This document shows positions 25,224-34,510 of a DNA stretch of 58,539 nucleotides, one piece after another. Below the pieces are notes generated by a model. That model ran no database searches and was not told the DNA's origin. It saw only the letters and a program-made list of their open reading frames with translations. A program made the position numbers and the translations under genes. The stretch is from Gemmataceae bacterium (GTDB lineage Bacteria > Planctomycetota > Planctomycetia > Gemmatales > Gemmataceae): positions 1-58,539 of the forward strand of contig JAIEMG010000178.1 of assembly GCA_019752375.1 (NCBI GenBank). Reading direction: 5' to 3'. Positions within the stretch are counted from its first letter, which is position 1, and every line of letters begins with the position of its first letter.

Positions 25224-26117
25224 TCAAGAAGCACGCGGGTGCGCCTTGTGATAGCTCTCGCGCAGGCGCTGGGTGGTCACGTGGGTGTAGATCTGGGTGG
25301 TCGTCAGGTTGCGATGGCCAAGCAGCTCCTGCACGCCGCGGATATCGGCCCCGGCGTCGAGCAGGTGCGTCGCAAAGCTGTGTCGCAGCGTGTGCGGACT
25401 GGTGCGCGGGTCCAGTCCGGCGCGGGCGAGGTGTGCCTCCAGAAGCCGGCCCACGCTGCGCGACGTCAGGCGTCCGCCGCGCTGATTGAGGAACACCGCC
25501 GGGCGCGGTCGGCCGCCGGTCATCGTGCCGCGCTGCTCCAGCCACTCGCGCAGCACCTTCATGGCGGTGGCGCCGAGCATCGCCAGGCGTTCGCGCTTGC
25601 CCTTGCCGCGGACGGTGATCGTGGCGCTGTCGAGGTCCACGTCGTCCAGGTTCAGGCCAGTCAGCTCGCTGACGCGCAGGCCGGCGGAATAGAGCGTTTC
25701 CAGGATGGCACGGTCGCGCACCCCCGGAGCGGTATCGCCCGGGGGCGATTCCAGCAGCCGGCCCATTTCCTCGACGCTCAGGAAGTGGGGCAACTTCTTG
25801 TCTTGCCGGGGGCCGCGCAGGCTGTCGGCCGGGTTGACGGTCAGGGTGCCCTGCCGGCAGAGGAATCGGCACCACGAACGCACCGCCGCCACGCGGCGCG
25901 CAACGGTGGTCTTGGCGTAGCCCTGCTCGTGGAGCCAGGCAAGGTAGGCGCGGAGCAGGCGCGTGGTGAGGTGGGCAGGCTCCGGTTCCTTGCCCAGCTT
26001 CTCGCGGAAGTAGCCGAGCGCCTGAACCAGGTCTTCACGGTACGACTTGACCGTGTGCGCCGAGGCGTTCTTCTCGACGCCCAGGTGGTGCAGGAACTCG
26101 GCCAGGGCTTGTTCCAT
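25224..26117 (-). CDS. xerC: Tyrosine recombinase XerC/XerD
   Basis: A 297-residue tyrosine recombinase of the length and architecture expected for the chromosome dimer resolution enzymes. The SAM-like core-binding domain covers residues 1-90; the catalytic domain shows Arg148 (SAGLRVSEL), Lys172 (GKGK), His242 and Arg245 (HTLRHSFATH), His268 (LLGHRN) and the nucleophile Tyr277 (IYTHV). All six key residues are present. Whether it is the XerC or XerD homolog cannot be settled here. There is no sign of a phage or integron nearby, so it is treated as a housekeeping gene. It is upstream of the thioredoxin-like gene. Confidence 0.92.
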   Translation of the reverse strand: MEQALAEFLHHLGVEKNASAHTVKSYREDLVQALGYFREKLGKEPEPAHLTTRLLRAYLAWLHEQGYAKTTVARRVAAVRSWCRFLCRQGTLTVNPADSLRGPRQDKKLPHFLSVEEMGRLLESPPGDTAPGVRDRAILETLYSAGLRVSELTGLNLDDVDLDSATITVRGKGKRERLAMLGATAMKVLREWLEQRGTMTGGRPRPAVFLNQRGGRLTSRSVGRLLEAHLARAGLDPRTSPHTLRHSFATHLLDAGADIRGVQELLGHRNLTTTQIYTHVTTQRLRESYHKAHPRAS

Positions 26118-26145
26118 CGACGCGTCCTGTTGCTTGACTAGGGGA

Positions 26146-26287
26146 CGAATTCAACCACAGATTACACGGATGACACGGATAAAGAATGCAGTGTTTGCCA
26201 ACAATGCCTCGATTTTCAGGACAGAATGACACGCACTGCCTGCACTTTTTCTGATCCGTGTTATCCGTGCGATCCGTGGTTCGATTT
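26146..26287. repeat. CCACAGATTACACGGAT inverted repeat, copy 2
   Basis: Left arm CAACCACAGATTACACGGAT then GACACGGAT faces ATCCGTGTTATCCGTGCGAT then CCGTGGTT at 26253-26287. It is the same family as 4022-4155, with a different centre. It separates the recombinase gene from the small gene at 26298. Confidence 0.8.
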
Positions 26288-26297
26288 CCCCAACCAT

Positions 26298-26519
26298 TTA
26301 GAACCGCAGTTTCACCGGTGCGTCCTGCTCGGCGCTGCGGGCCTGTTCTCGGGCCTTGTCGCTCATGACGGCGGCATCGAACCAGCTGAACGTCAGCCGG
26401 GGGTCCGCCGCCTGGTCTCGGAAGGCGTCGATCAGGGACTGGCGGCTGTCGTCGTCGTAGACGAAGACGTAGCGTTCATTGCCCTTGATCAACGCCAGTA
26501 CATTGAATTCGCGTCGCAA
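26298..26519 (-). CDS. Small conserved hypothetical protein, 73 aa
   Basis: I do not recognise a named family. The core LALIKGNERYVFVYDDDSR looks like a compact alpha/beta domain, followed by a polar helix and FSWFDAAVMSDKAREQ. The start is uncertain. A TTG at 26519 is preferred because GGGAGG lies about six bases upstream and the protein then begins MRREFNVLALIKG; an ATG at 26552 is also in frame but reads through the ribosome site as coding sequence (GRGGP). Confidence 0.6.
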   Translation of the reverse strand: MRREFNVLALIKGNERYVFVYDDDSRQSLIDAFRDQAADPRLTFSWFDAAVMSDKAREQARSAEQDAPVKLRF

Positions 26520-26711
26520 AGGACCACCCCTCCCTGCGTGTCCCAGGCGCATCGGCGCAATATCGCCGGTGCATCCTCTTATCGACTTGCAGGAACGAGC
26601 GGCTTTGATCGGAGACCGATTCCTTCACCAAACTTGTGCGGCCAGCACTCCCGGCAACCGTTACAGTCCCTCTCCGTTTCGTTGGCTGCCGAGGTCGTGA
26701 GCCCAGGACAA

Positions 26712-27407
26712 TCACGTCAGATCGCGCAGACCGCGCAACCCGATCTCTTCCCGGCACAGCAATGGTTCGCCATAACCGGTGCCAATGGTCCATCCCCAGT
26801 ACCTTGCCCGGTCGCGCACATCGTCCAGAAAGGTCGGTGCCGTGGTCGGGCGTCCCTGGACGAACTGCGAATGGTAACACTCGACGGCACGCATCTTCGC
26901 ATCGTGATGCGGCGTCACGTCCATCACCAGCGACGGCTTGACGTGCAGACGCAGGTGCATGCTGAAGTAGTAAAGGATGCGCGACGGGTAGTGCGGCTGG
27001 CCCGGCAGCTCGGTCTTGGTCAGCTTGGCCCAGAAGCGGGCGGCGTCGACCAGGGCGCTCGCGGCGACGTGATCGGGATGCGCGTCGTCCCAGTACGGCG
27101 CGAAGAGGACGCGCGGGCGAAGGTCGCGGAAGACGCCCGCGAGCAAGCCTCTCGCCTGGAGCGTCGATTGCAAGAGTCGGTTCGGCAGCCCGAGGTTGCC
27201 GCGCCAGTCGAGACCGAGCAACTGCGTGGCCGCGGCCGTCTCGCGCTGCCGAATCTCCTTGCTGCCGTGCGGCGTGGGTTCGCCGTCCGTCAGATCGAGG
27301 ACGCCGACCTGGTGGCCTTGCGCCTTGAGCAGAAGGATCGTGCCTCCCAGGCACAGCTCCGCGTCATCGGGGTGGGCGGCAATGACAAGATAGTCGAGAT
27401 CGGCCAT
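26712..27407 (-). CDS. PIG-L family deacetylase (BshB1-like)
   Basis: A 231-residue zinc-dependent deacetylase of the PIG-L/LmbE family. The metal motif AAHPDDAE is at about residues 9-16, and a second, YWDDAHPDHVAAS, is near residue 105. The overall look matches bacillithiol-pathway BshB1-type enzymes that remove an acetyl group from N-acetylglucosaminyl malate, but other substrates are possible and no bshA or bshC is seen. The start at 27407 is chosen over an ATG five codons upstream. It follows the alpha/beta hydrolase with 39 bases between them. Confidence 0.87.
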   Translation of the reverse strand: MADLDYLVIAAHPDDAELCLGGTILLLKAQGHQVGVLDLTDGEPTPHGSKEIRQRETAAATQLLGLDWRGNLGLPNRLLQSTLQARGLLAGVFRDLRPRVLFAPYWDDAHPDHVAASALVDAARFWAKLTKTELPGQPHYPSRILYYFSMHLRLHVKPSLVMDVTPHHDAKMRAVECYHSQFVQGRPTTAPTFLDDVRDRARYWGWTIGTGYGEPLLCREEIGLRGLRDLT

Positions 27408-27446
27408 GATGTTGGAACCCAAGTACGAACGAGGAACGGCTCATGG

Positions 27447-28253
27447 CTATTTCCCGTCGGGCAGGAACTCGCGCAAGAGCCGATTGAAATTTCGCCCATC
27501 CTCGATCGGCGGGGCGTGGCCGACGTTGGACAGGATGGTCAGCTTGGCCTGGGGGAGATGCTCCGCCAGTTGCCGGGCGTAGCGCGGCGGCGCAATCATG
27601 TCGTCCTCGCCGACGACCACCTGGACGGGGCAGTGCACGTTGCCGAGGCGTTCGATGGTATCGTGGCCGCGGATGGCTTCGAGCTGGCGAAAGAAGCCAT
27701 CGATCCGTTGCGGATGGGGGTTCTGACGCAGCAACGCCCGCAGCCAATCGGGGCGCTCCGGCACCTCGAAGAAACGGTGGCTGACCAGCCAGGGCAACAG
27801 CGCGGCAAAGAAAGCCGGCGTGTCGGCCACCTGCCGCCGGATCAGGGCGAAGGCATCCAGCGTGCTCATGAACCACGCATCGGACCGGGCCTGCGTCGCG
27901 ATCAAGATCAGGCTCCGCACCCGATCCGGATGCCGTAGCGCCAGTTCCTGGGCAATCATGCCGCCGAGGGAAAGACCGACGACGTGGGCGGCCGGCACGT
28001 GCAGCGACTCGAGCAGCCAGGCGACGTCCGCGGCCAGTTCGGCGATGGTGTAGGGGGCCGCGACATAGCCGGACTGTCCCGCGTCACGATTGTCCAGGGC
28101 GAGGCAGCGAAATCGCGGTGAGAAGGCGCGGACCTGGCTCATCCAATAGAGATGGTCGCCGGCCAGCCCGTTGAGAAACACGACGGGCTCGCCGGAGCCG
28201 GTGTCCAGGTAGTGCAGCGCCAGGTTGAGGTCGGGGCGGAGCGCCGTGGGCAT
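27447..28253 (-). CDS. Alpha/beta fold hydrolase
   Basis: A 268-residue hydrolase resembling 3-oxoadipate enol-lactonase and related enzymes. The oxyanion segment is LNGLAGD, the nucleophile elbow GLSLGGM, the acid is likely Asp in GEDDMIAPP and the base His in SNVGHAPP. It has the strand-loop arrangement of the canonical fold with a helical cap. The substrate is unknown. It is 39 bases upstream of the PIG-L gene and probably shares its transcript. Confidence 0.87.
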   Translation of the reverse strand: MPTALRPDLNLALHYLDTGSGEPVVFLNGLAGDHLYWMSQVRAFSPRFRCLALDNRDAGQSGYVAAPYTIAELAADVAWLLESLHVPAAHVVGLSLGGMIAQELALRHPDRVRSLILIATQARSDAWFMSTLDAFALIRRQVADTPAFFAALLPWLVSHRFFEVPERPDWLRALLRQNPHPQRIDGFFRQLEAIRGHDTIERLGNVHCPVQVVVGEDDMIAPPRYARQLAEHLPQAKLTILSNVGHAPPIEDGRNFNRLLREFLPDGK

Positions 28254-28478
28254 CGTTCATCCGTGAGAAAAGCCCGGAGGCGAACGGAGCAGGTCAAGGG
28301 GATTTTAGATAACTTCGGTCAAAAGGGGAAGATGAACAAGGTGCGTCAGGACAGCATCTTGATTTCGAGCGCTGGGCTTTTTAGTCTTAACCCTTCCACA
28401 TCTGGACTCGCGGCCAGGATGGCTCGAGGTGGCGGGCAGGAAGCTACGGGTCGGCGAATCGCCTGATCGAGGAAGCCC

Positions 28479-28847
28479 ATGGCCAGGAAGCGCAGCCCCA
28501 AAGCCAGCCCGCCCGCCCCGCGTGCCGTGACCGCGGAACGTGCTGCCCGCCTCTGCCAGCTGCTACGCCTGCTGGGCAAAGGGCCGCAGACGCGGGAATC
28601 GCTCACGCGGAAGCTCGGTAAGGATGTGCGCAGCTTCTATCGCGACCTGGAATTGCTCCGCGCCGCCGGCATCGAGGTTCCCCTGCGCGAGGGCCGCTAT
28701 GTCCTCGATGAGAATGTGGATGCCGCCGTGGCCCATCTGCCCTTCCCCGACCCCGTACTGACGCTGGGCGAAGCGCAGCAGCTTGCCAAAGGGCGAAGTC
28801 CGACCCATAAGAAATTGAAAGCACAAATCGATCAGATCGTCGGTTGA
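28479..28847 (+). CDS. Helix-turn-helix protein, WYL/DeoR-like N-terminal domain
   Basis: A 122-residue basic protein. The segment LLRLLGKGPQTRESLTRKLG and FYRDLELLRAAGIEV matches the winged-helix N-terminal domain of WYL/DeoR-type regulators, where the recognition helix precedes RDLELL. The usual WYL sensor domain is missing; the C-terminal third is a short helix. It may be a stand-alone DNA-binding protein. A GAGGAA ribosome site precedes the ATG. The next gene, kdsB, is 127 bases away, so they need not be linked. Confidence 0.72.
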   Translation: MARKRSPKASPPAPRAVTAERAARLCQLLRLLGKGPQTRESLTRKLGKDVRSFYRDLELLRAAGIEVPLREGRYVLDENVDAAVAHLPFPDPVLTLGEAQQLAKGRSPTHKKLKAQIDQIVG

Positions 28848-28974
28848 CGGGGAAATTTTCGACACCCCCAAATCGCCGGACCGCCGGACGGGCTTGCCTG
28901 TAAATCCCGGAATCGGTCTAATCGCACCTCTCTGCTTACTTTCTCCGGCCCAGGCAGGACAAGGAGGTCCCCCG

Positions 28975-29739
28975 ATGAAAACGGCCATCGTCATTCCTGC
29001 GCGCCATGCCTCGCAGCGTCTGCCGGGCAAGCCATTGCTGCGCGCGACCGGAAAGTATTTGATTCAGCACGTTTACGAGCGGGCTTGCCAGTCGCGCAAG
29101 GCCGGTGAAGTTATCGTCGCCACCGACGATCCACGCATCGTGGCGGCCGTCGAGAGCTTTGGCGGCAAGGTTCGCATGACGCGCCGCGACCACACCAGCG
29201 GCACCGATCGCGTGGCGGAGGTCGCCCAGGACACATCGTGCGACGTCGTCGTCAATTTGCAGGGCGACGAGCCAATGATCGATCCCGCGGCGCTCGATTT
29301 GCTAGTGGATCTCCTGGAACGCGACCCCAATGCCGAGATGGCGACGCTGGCGGCGCCCATTCGCTCGCGCGAGCAGTGGCAGAACCCCAACTGCGTGAAG
29401 CTCATGCGCGATCGCCGCGGCCGGGCGCTCTATTTCAGCCGCAGCCCGATCCCGTTCGTTCGCGATGGCGAACCGGACTTCCGCGCCGATCCACCGTGCG
29501 TCTTGCAACACCTCGGTCTGTACGCGTACCGCCGGCCATCCCTGTTCCGCCTGGCGATGGAGCCGCCCGACGCGATCGAGCAGATGGAGAAACTGGAGCA
29601 ACTGCGGGCCCTGGCGCTGGGGTATCGCATTGCGGTCGGTGTCGTCGATCATGCGGCTCGCGGGGTGGACACCAAGGAAGACTACGACTGGTTCGTGCGT
29701 GAGTATCAGCAGCAAACGGCGAAACGCGTGGCGGCATGA
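28975..29739 (+). CDS. kdsB: 3-deoxy-manno-octulosonate cytidylyltransferase
   Basis: A 254-residue enzyme that activates KDO as CMP-KDO for lipopolysaccharide synthesis. The nucleotide-binding start VIPARHASQRLPGKPLL is at residues 6-22, DDPRIV and SGTDRVAEV follow, and NLQGDEPMIDP plus YFSRSPIPF complete the family pattern. It implies a lipopolysaccharide-bearing outer membrane. The ATG at 28975 has a textbook AAGGAGG site. Length matches the standard enzyme. No other KDO gene is present in this window. Confidence 0.95.
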   Translation: MKTAIVIPARHASQRLPGKPLLRATGKYLIQHVYERACQSRKAGEVIVATDDPRIVAAVESFGGKVRMTRRDHTSGTDRVAEVAQDTSCDVVVNLQGDEPMIDPAALDLLVDLLERDPNAEMATLAAPIRSREQWQNPNCVKLMRDRRGRALYFSRSPIPFVRDGEPDFRADPPCVLQHLGLYAYRRPSLFRLAMEPPDAIEQMEKLEQLRALALGYRIAVGVVDHAARGVDTKEDYDWFVREYQQQTAKRVAA

Positions 29740-29759
29740 CGATTGACGAATCCACGCGC

Positions 29760-29806
29760 GCCCGACGCGCAAGCAAGCGAACAACTTCATCCCTTGCGCG
29801 TCGGGC
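29760..29806. repeat. CCCGACGCGCAAG inverted repeat
   Basis: GCCCGACGCGCAAG faces CTTGCGCGTCGGGC across 19 bases. It shares CGACGCGCAAGC with the strong hairpin at 48743-48784. It lies between kdsB and the TIGR03067 gene and may also serve as a terminator, although no T run follows. Confidence 0.7.
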
Positions 29807-29828
29807 TCGTGAAAGCGATGAGGGTGAC

Positions 29829-30266
29829 ATGCGATACCTGATGTTCCTCACGGCCGTTCTGCCGATTGCTGCGGTGCCAATCAACGATGACGAGCAGACG
29901 CGCATCGCCCAGACGCTGGACGGCACCTGGGCGTGCGTCGTCATCACGCACGAAGGGCTGACCCACAATGACGCCAACGGCCGCTGCGTCTTCCGGATCG
30001 GCAATCAGCGCGTACGGTGCGAGGCGCAAACGGAAAACTCGACGTCCGTCTCGGACTGGGCCTGCAAGATCGATGTGGCGCGCCAGACCATCGATACGGA
30101 GTTGCTCAAGGACGGCAAACCGGCCGGCGTTGTCCGGCGCGGGATTTTCAAGCTGGAGGGCAACACGCTCTGGATTTGCGAGGGGTCCGATCGACCGACC
30201 GATTTCACCTGTCAGCGCGGCGATGGGCGGTTCCTGTATCAGCTCAAGCGGGTGAACGACAAGTAG
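29829..30266 (+). CDS. TIGR03067 domain protein
   Basis: A 145-residue protein with a short N-terminal signal-like hydrophobic segment (MRYLMFLTAVLPIAAV) and the planctomycete TIGR03067-type domain: LDGTWACV near residue 31, a beta-rich middle, and GIFKLEGNTLWIC then DGRFLYQLKRV at the end. The function of the family is not known. The ATG at 29829 begins the signal-like stretch; the frame continues upstream through the repeat at 29760 but without a plausible start. Confidence 0.8.
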   Translation: MRYLMFLTAVLPIAAVPINDDEQTRIAQTLDGTWACVVITHEGLTHNDANGRCVFRIGNQRVRCEAQTENSTSVSDWACKIDVARQTIDTELLKDGKPAGVVRRGIFKLEGNTLWICEGSDRPTDFTCQRGDGRFLYQLKRVNDK

Positions 30267-30393
30267 GTGAGTTGTTCCGTCTGTGCGGATATAATTGCGC
30301 GGCATGTCGATTGAACCTGCCGGATGGAAACGGTGAGTCTAGCCCTGGATGAAGCGGGAACGGCACGGCAGCCGAGCCGGCTCGGAGTTGCTC

Positions 30394-31056
30394 ATGGCTT
30401 CGGTGCGAACGAAATCGCATAACCAGCGTGTCGTGCTTGACGGCGTGGACTGGCGCACCTATGAGCGGTTGCTCCGGGCCTTCGGCGAGCGGCGGTCCGT
30501 CCGTCTCACCTACGACCGGGGGACCCTGGAAATCATGATCCTGAGCTATGAGCATGAAGGTTACGGCTACTTGCTCGGGCAATTTGTGGACATTCTTGCG
30601 TACGAGCTTGAAATCGCCATGGCCCCCGGCCGCTCGACCACCTTGCGGCGACGGAAGGGACAGCGCGGCCTGGAGTCCGACAATTGCTACTGGATCGCCC
30701 ACGAGGCTCAGATTCGCGGCAAGAAGCGCATCGATTTGCGGATCGATCCGCCCCCCGACCTGGCAATGGAAGTCGATGTCACGCATAGTTCAATGGATCG
30801 CATGGCCGTTTACGCTGGACTGGGCGTTCCGGAAATCTGGCGCCACGATGGACAGGTGCTGACATTTCATTTGCTTGGCAAGGACGGGTACGGACCCGAC
30901 ACTCCCAGCGCCAACTTTCCGGGACTCAAAGCGGCCGACGTAATGCCGTTCCTGGCGCTGCTTGGCCAAATGCAGCAAACGGCGCTGGTGCTGCAGTTCC
31001 GGGACTGGATTCGCCAGCAAATCGCGGCGGGGGTGTTGTCCCGGCCAACTCCGTGA
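30394..31056 (+). CDS. Uma2 family (DUF820) endonuclease-like protein
   Basis: A 220-residue protein of the Uma2 family, a PD-(D/E)xK nuclease-fold group that is heavily expanded in planctomycetes and cyanobacteria. The central segment RIDPPPDLAMEVDVTHSS carries the D...ExxV pattern, and MAVYAGLGVPEIW follows. The family has no confirmed function and is often annotated as restriction endonuclease-like. The ATG at 30394 is preferred because GGAG precedes it; an upstream ATG at 30349 has no clear ribosome site. No methyltransferase partner is next to it. Confidence 0.83.
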   Translation: MASVRTKSHNQRVVLDGVDWRTYERLLRAFGERRSVRLTYDRGTLEIMILSYEHEGYGYLLGQFVDILAYELEIAMAPGRSTTLRRRKGQRGLESDNCYWIAHEAQIRGKKRIDLRIDPPPDLAMEVDVTHSSMDRMAVYAGLGVPEIWRHDGQVLTFHLLGKDGYGPDTPSANFPGLKAADVMPFLALLGQMQQTALVLQFRDWIRQQIAAGVLSRPTP

Positions 31057-31092
31057 TCGGACTCGCGTCATGTGAAACCCGACGTTCGCCGC

Positions 31093-31120
31093 TGTTACCC
31101 GATTGCCGCCCCGCTATACT
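31093..31120 (+). promoter_or_regulatory. Possible promoter upstream of pyrG
   Basis: A good -10 hexamer TATACT lies at 31115-31120, with a weak -35 candidate TGTTAC 16 bases upstream. If correct, transcription starts near 31127, so the hairpin at 31137-31165 would be in the pyrG leader RNA. Confidence 0.35.
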
Positions 31121-31127
31121 AGTCTGA

Positions 31128-32861
<1,734 letters not shown>

Positions 32862-32863
32862 CC

Positions 32864-32915
32864 TGTGGGGCCGGCTTCTAGCCGGCCAAATGGCCGGCTG
32901 GAAGCCGGCCCCACA
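32864..32915. repeat. GGGGCCGGCTTCCAGCCGGCC repeat, copy 1
   Basis: TGTGGGGCCGGCTTCTAGCC and its inverse ending GGCCGGCCCCACA sit just after the pyrG stop and before the stop of the convergent metallopeptidase gene. The stable GC-rich hairpin may double as a bidirectional terminator. A second copy is at 39454-39509. Confidence 0.85.
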
Positions 32916-32921
32916 CAACCC

Positions 32922-33986
32922 CTAGCGGACGCCAAACTGGGGTTGTCCCAGCTGCACGGCGGGCGGCGGGTTCGATCCCGGCGGCGGAATCGGCTGCCAT
33001 CCCGCCTGTGGTGCGGGCATGGACGGCGCTGCGGGAGCAGGGGCGGCGCCGTTTGGCGGCAGCGGGTCGGGGAGGTGGGTGGGTCGGCCAACGGTTGCGG
33101 CGGGCATTCGCGGCTCGCTATCCGGGGCTTGGCCGCGATACACGGGAGCGGACATCAACTGCGGTTGCGCGGGCGGTGCGGTCTGACGGACGACGACCGT
33201 TTGAGGGGCCTCGCCGGTGGGCGCCTGCGGCGCGGTATTCGAGGCCAGCTGGGCCGGCTGCTTCTTGGTGTTGCGCAGGTGCGTCAGCCAGGCCTGCTCC
33301 AGCTCCTCCACGCTCTTGTAGTGGTAGTGGGCCTGCACCGCACTGTCCCAGCCCTGCTGCATGCCGTGCGCGACGAAGTTGAGGAACGCCTGCCGGCTGC
33401 TGTTGGCGACCAGGAAGCTCGACACGGAGAAGCCCTGGGCGTAGAGCGCCATCACGTCGCTGGGATAATCCTTGAGCGCGAATAGCCGGCGAAGCGGGAA
33501 GGCCCGGCCGGGCGTGTTCAGGATTTGACGGCAAAGCATGTCGTGACGATTGCGCTCGGCGTCGTCCTCGGACAGCACGGACCCGCCCTCGTCGGCCCAG
33601 CGCGGTACGGGGCAGCGAAAGTAGAAGGCGAAGACCGTGTGGGTCACTTCATGCGGCAGGACGCTGGAGAGGAGGCGATCGAGCGAGCCTTCGATGTTCA
33701 TTTGCTGGCCGAGCACGCGACCTCGGTCAAAGGCAAACGACGTCGCGCCGCCGGCGCCGCTCATCGTCACCTTGGCATGCAGCGGGCACGGCTCGGGCCA
33801 GGGCGGCATCTCGTAGCCGAGCCACTGGATGGCTTTTTCCTTGCGGTAGTGCTCCGCGGTCTGACCGATCTGCTGGGCGATCTGTGGCGTCGGCGCTTCC
33901 ACGACGAAGTTGGTCGTGCGGTAGGAGGCGCCCATCGAGACCAGCGCCAGGACACCAACGACGAGCAGCGTTGCGCGATGTGTCAT
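32922..33986 (-). CDS. Secreted zinc metallopeptidase (gluzincin-like)
   Basis: A 354-residue exported protein. A signal peptide (THRATLLVVGVLALVSMGA) is followed by a domain with HEVTH (His112, Glu113, His116) and a third ligand, probably Glu133 in WADEGGS, 17 residues after the second His, as in gluzincin peptidases. The C-terminal 100 residues are rich in Pro, Ala and Gln and likely disordered. The ATG at 33986 has a strong GAGGAGG site; the longer frame upstream has none. It converges with pyrG, separated by a palindromic repeat. Confidence 0.8.
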   Translation of the reverse strand: MTHRATLLVVGVLALVSMGASYRTTNFVVEAPTPQIAQQIGQTAEHYRKEKAIQWLGYEMPPWPEPCPLHAKVTMSGAGGATSFAFDRGRVLGQQMNIEGSLDRLLSSVLPHEVTHTVFAFYFRCPVPRWADEGGSVLSEDDAERNRHDMLCRQILNTPGRAFPLRRLFALKDYPSDVMALYAQGFSVSSFLVANSSRQAFLNFVAHGMQQGWDSAVQAHYHYKSVEELEQAWLTHLRNTKKQPAQLASNTAPQAPTGEAPQTVVVRQTAPPAQPQLMSAPVYRGQAPDSEPRMPAATVGRPTHLPDPLPPNGAAPAPAAPSMPAPQAGWQPIPPPGSNPPPAVQLGQPQFGVR

Positions 33987-34290
33987 GCCCACGACCTCCT
34001 CGACTTCACCAGCGTCCGGGCGATATGCCTTGCCGGCGTGCGGCGATGTGTTCGGAGCAAGTCTACAGCAAAACTTGAGCCAGCGCCGCCGCCGGCTCGA
34101 CAATTCGCCGAAGCCGTCCGTCTAATGTGCGATGCGCACGGAGGTTGGGGATCGGGAAAGATGGCCGTCGCCGTCATATAGTCGGCACGGCGATTGTAAG
34201 TTCTACCAGCGTTCCGGTCGAAGAAGGGAAAAGCTGACAAAAAAAGCAAAATGCGAAACGGAGAACGAGAGCCGGGACGTGAAATCGTGC

Positions 34291-34438
34291 TCGTGACCGG
34301 GCTCTGCCCGGTCACGCACTGCCGGCGAGGCTCTGCCTCGCGGACCCGCGCCATGCTGGATCGATTTCCCGCCGTCGAGACATGCGCCAGGCAGAGCCTG
34401 GCAAGCAGTGCGTCACCGGGCAGAGCCCGGTGACGAGG
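34291..34438. repeat. TGACCGGGCTCTGCCCGGTCA composite repeat, copy 2
   Basis: The same nested layout as 14287-14435: outer arms CTCGTGACCGGGCTCTGCCC and its inverse, with inner CGAGGCTCTGCCTCGCG and a diverged partner GCCAGGCAGAGCCTGGC. It fills most of the 520-base gap between the metallopeptidase and WD40 genes. Upstream, 34224-34259 is an A-rich stretch without features. Confidence 0.85.
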
Positions 34439-34446
34439 GATAAAGA

Positions 34447-34494
34447 ACGGAGAGCCGGGAAGCGAAACATGGCTTTTACTTCCCGGCTCTCCGT
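34447..34494 (-). terminator. Strong hairpin terminator
   Basis: A 16-base perfect stem, ACGGAGAGCCGGGAAG with CTTCCCGGCTCTCCGT, has a 16-base loop. In the minus direction it follows the WD40 gene stop at 34511 and is trailed by TCTTTAT; it can also work in the plus direction (trailing TTT). Confidence 0.75.
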
Positions 34495-34510
34495 TTGGTC
34501 GGCGAAGGGA

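Noticed and set aside
25224-26117. Integrase of a genomic island
   Set aside because: Length and motifs match housekeeping XerC/XerD; no tRNA attachment site, phage gene or boundary repeat is seen.
24036-26141. Long plus-strand open frame of 701 codons
   Set aside because: Entirely antisense to the thioredoxin-like and XerC genes, both with full motifs.
26226-27938. Plus-strand open frame of 570 codons
   Set aside because: Antisense shadow of the PIG-L and hydrolase genes.
32960-32990. tRNA-like T-arm sequence GGGTTCGATCCC
   Set aside because: It lies inside the metallopeptidase coding region and has no acceptor or anticodon stem around it.
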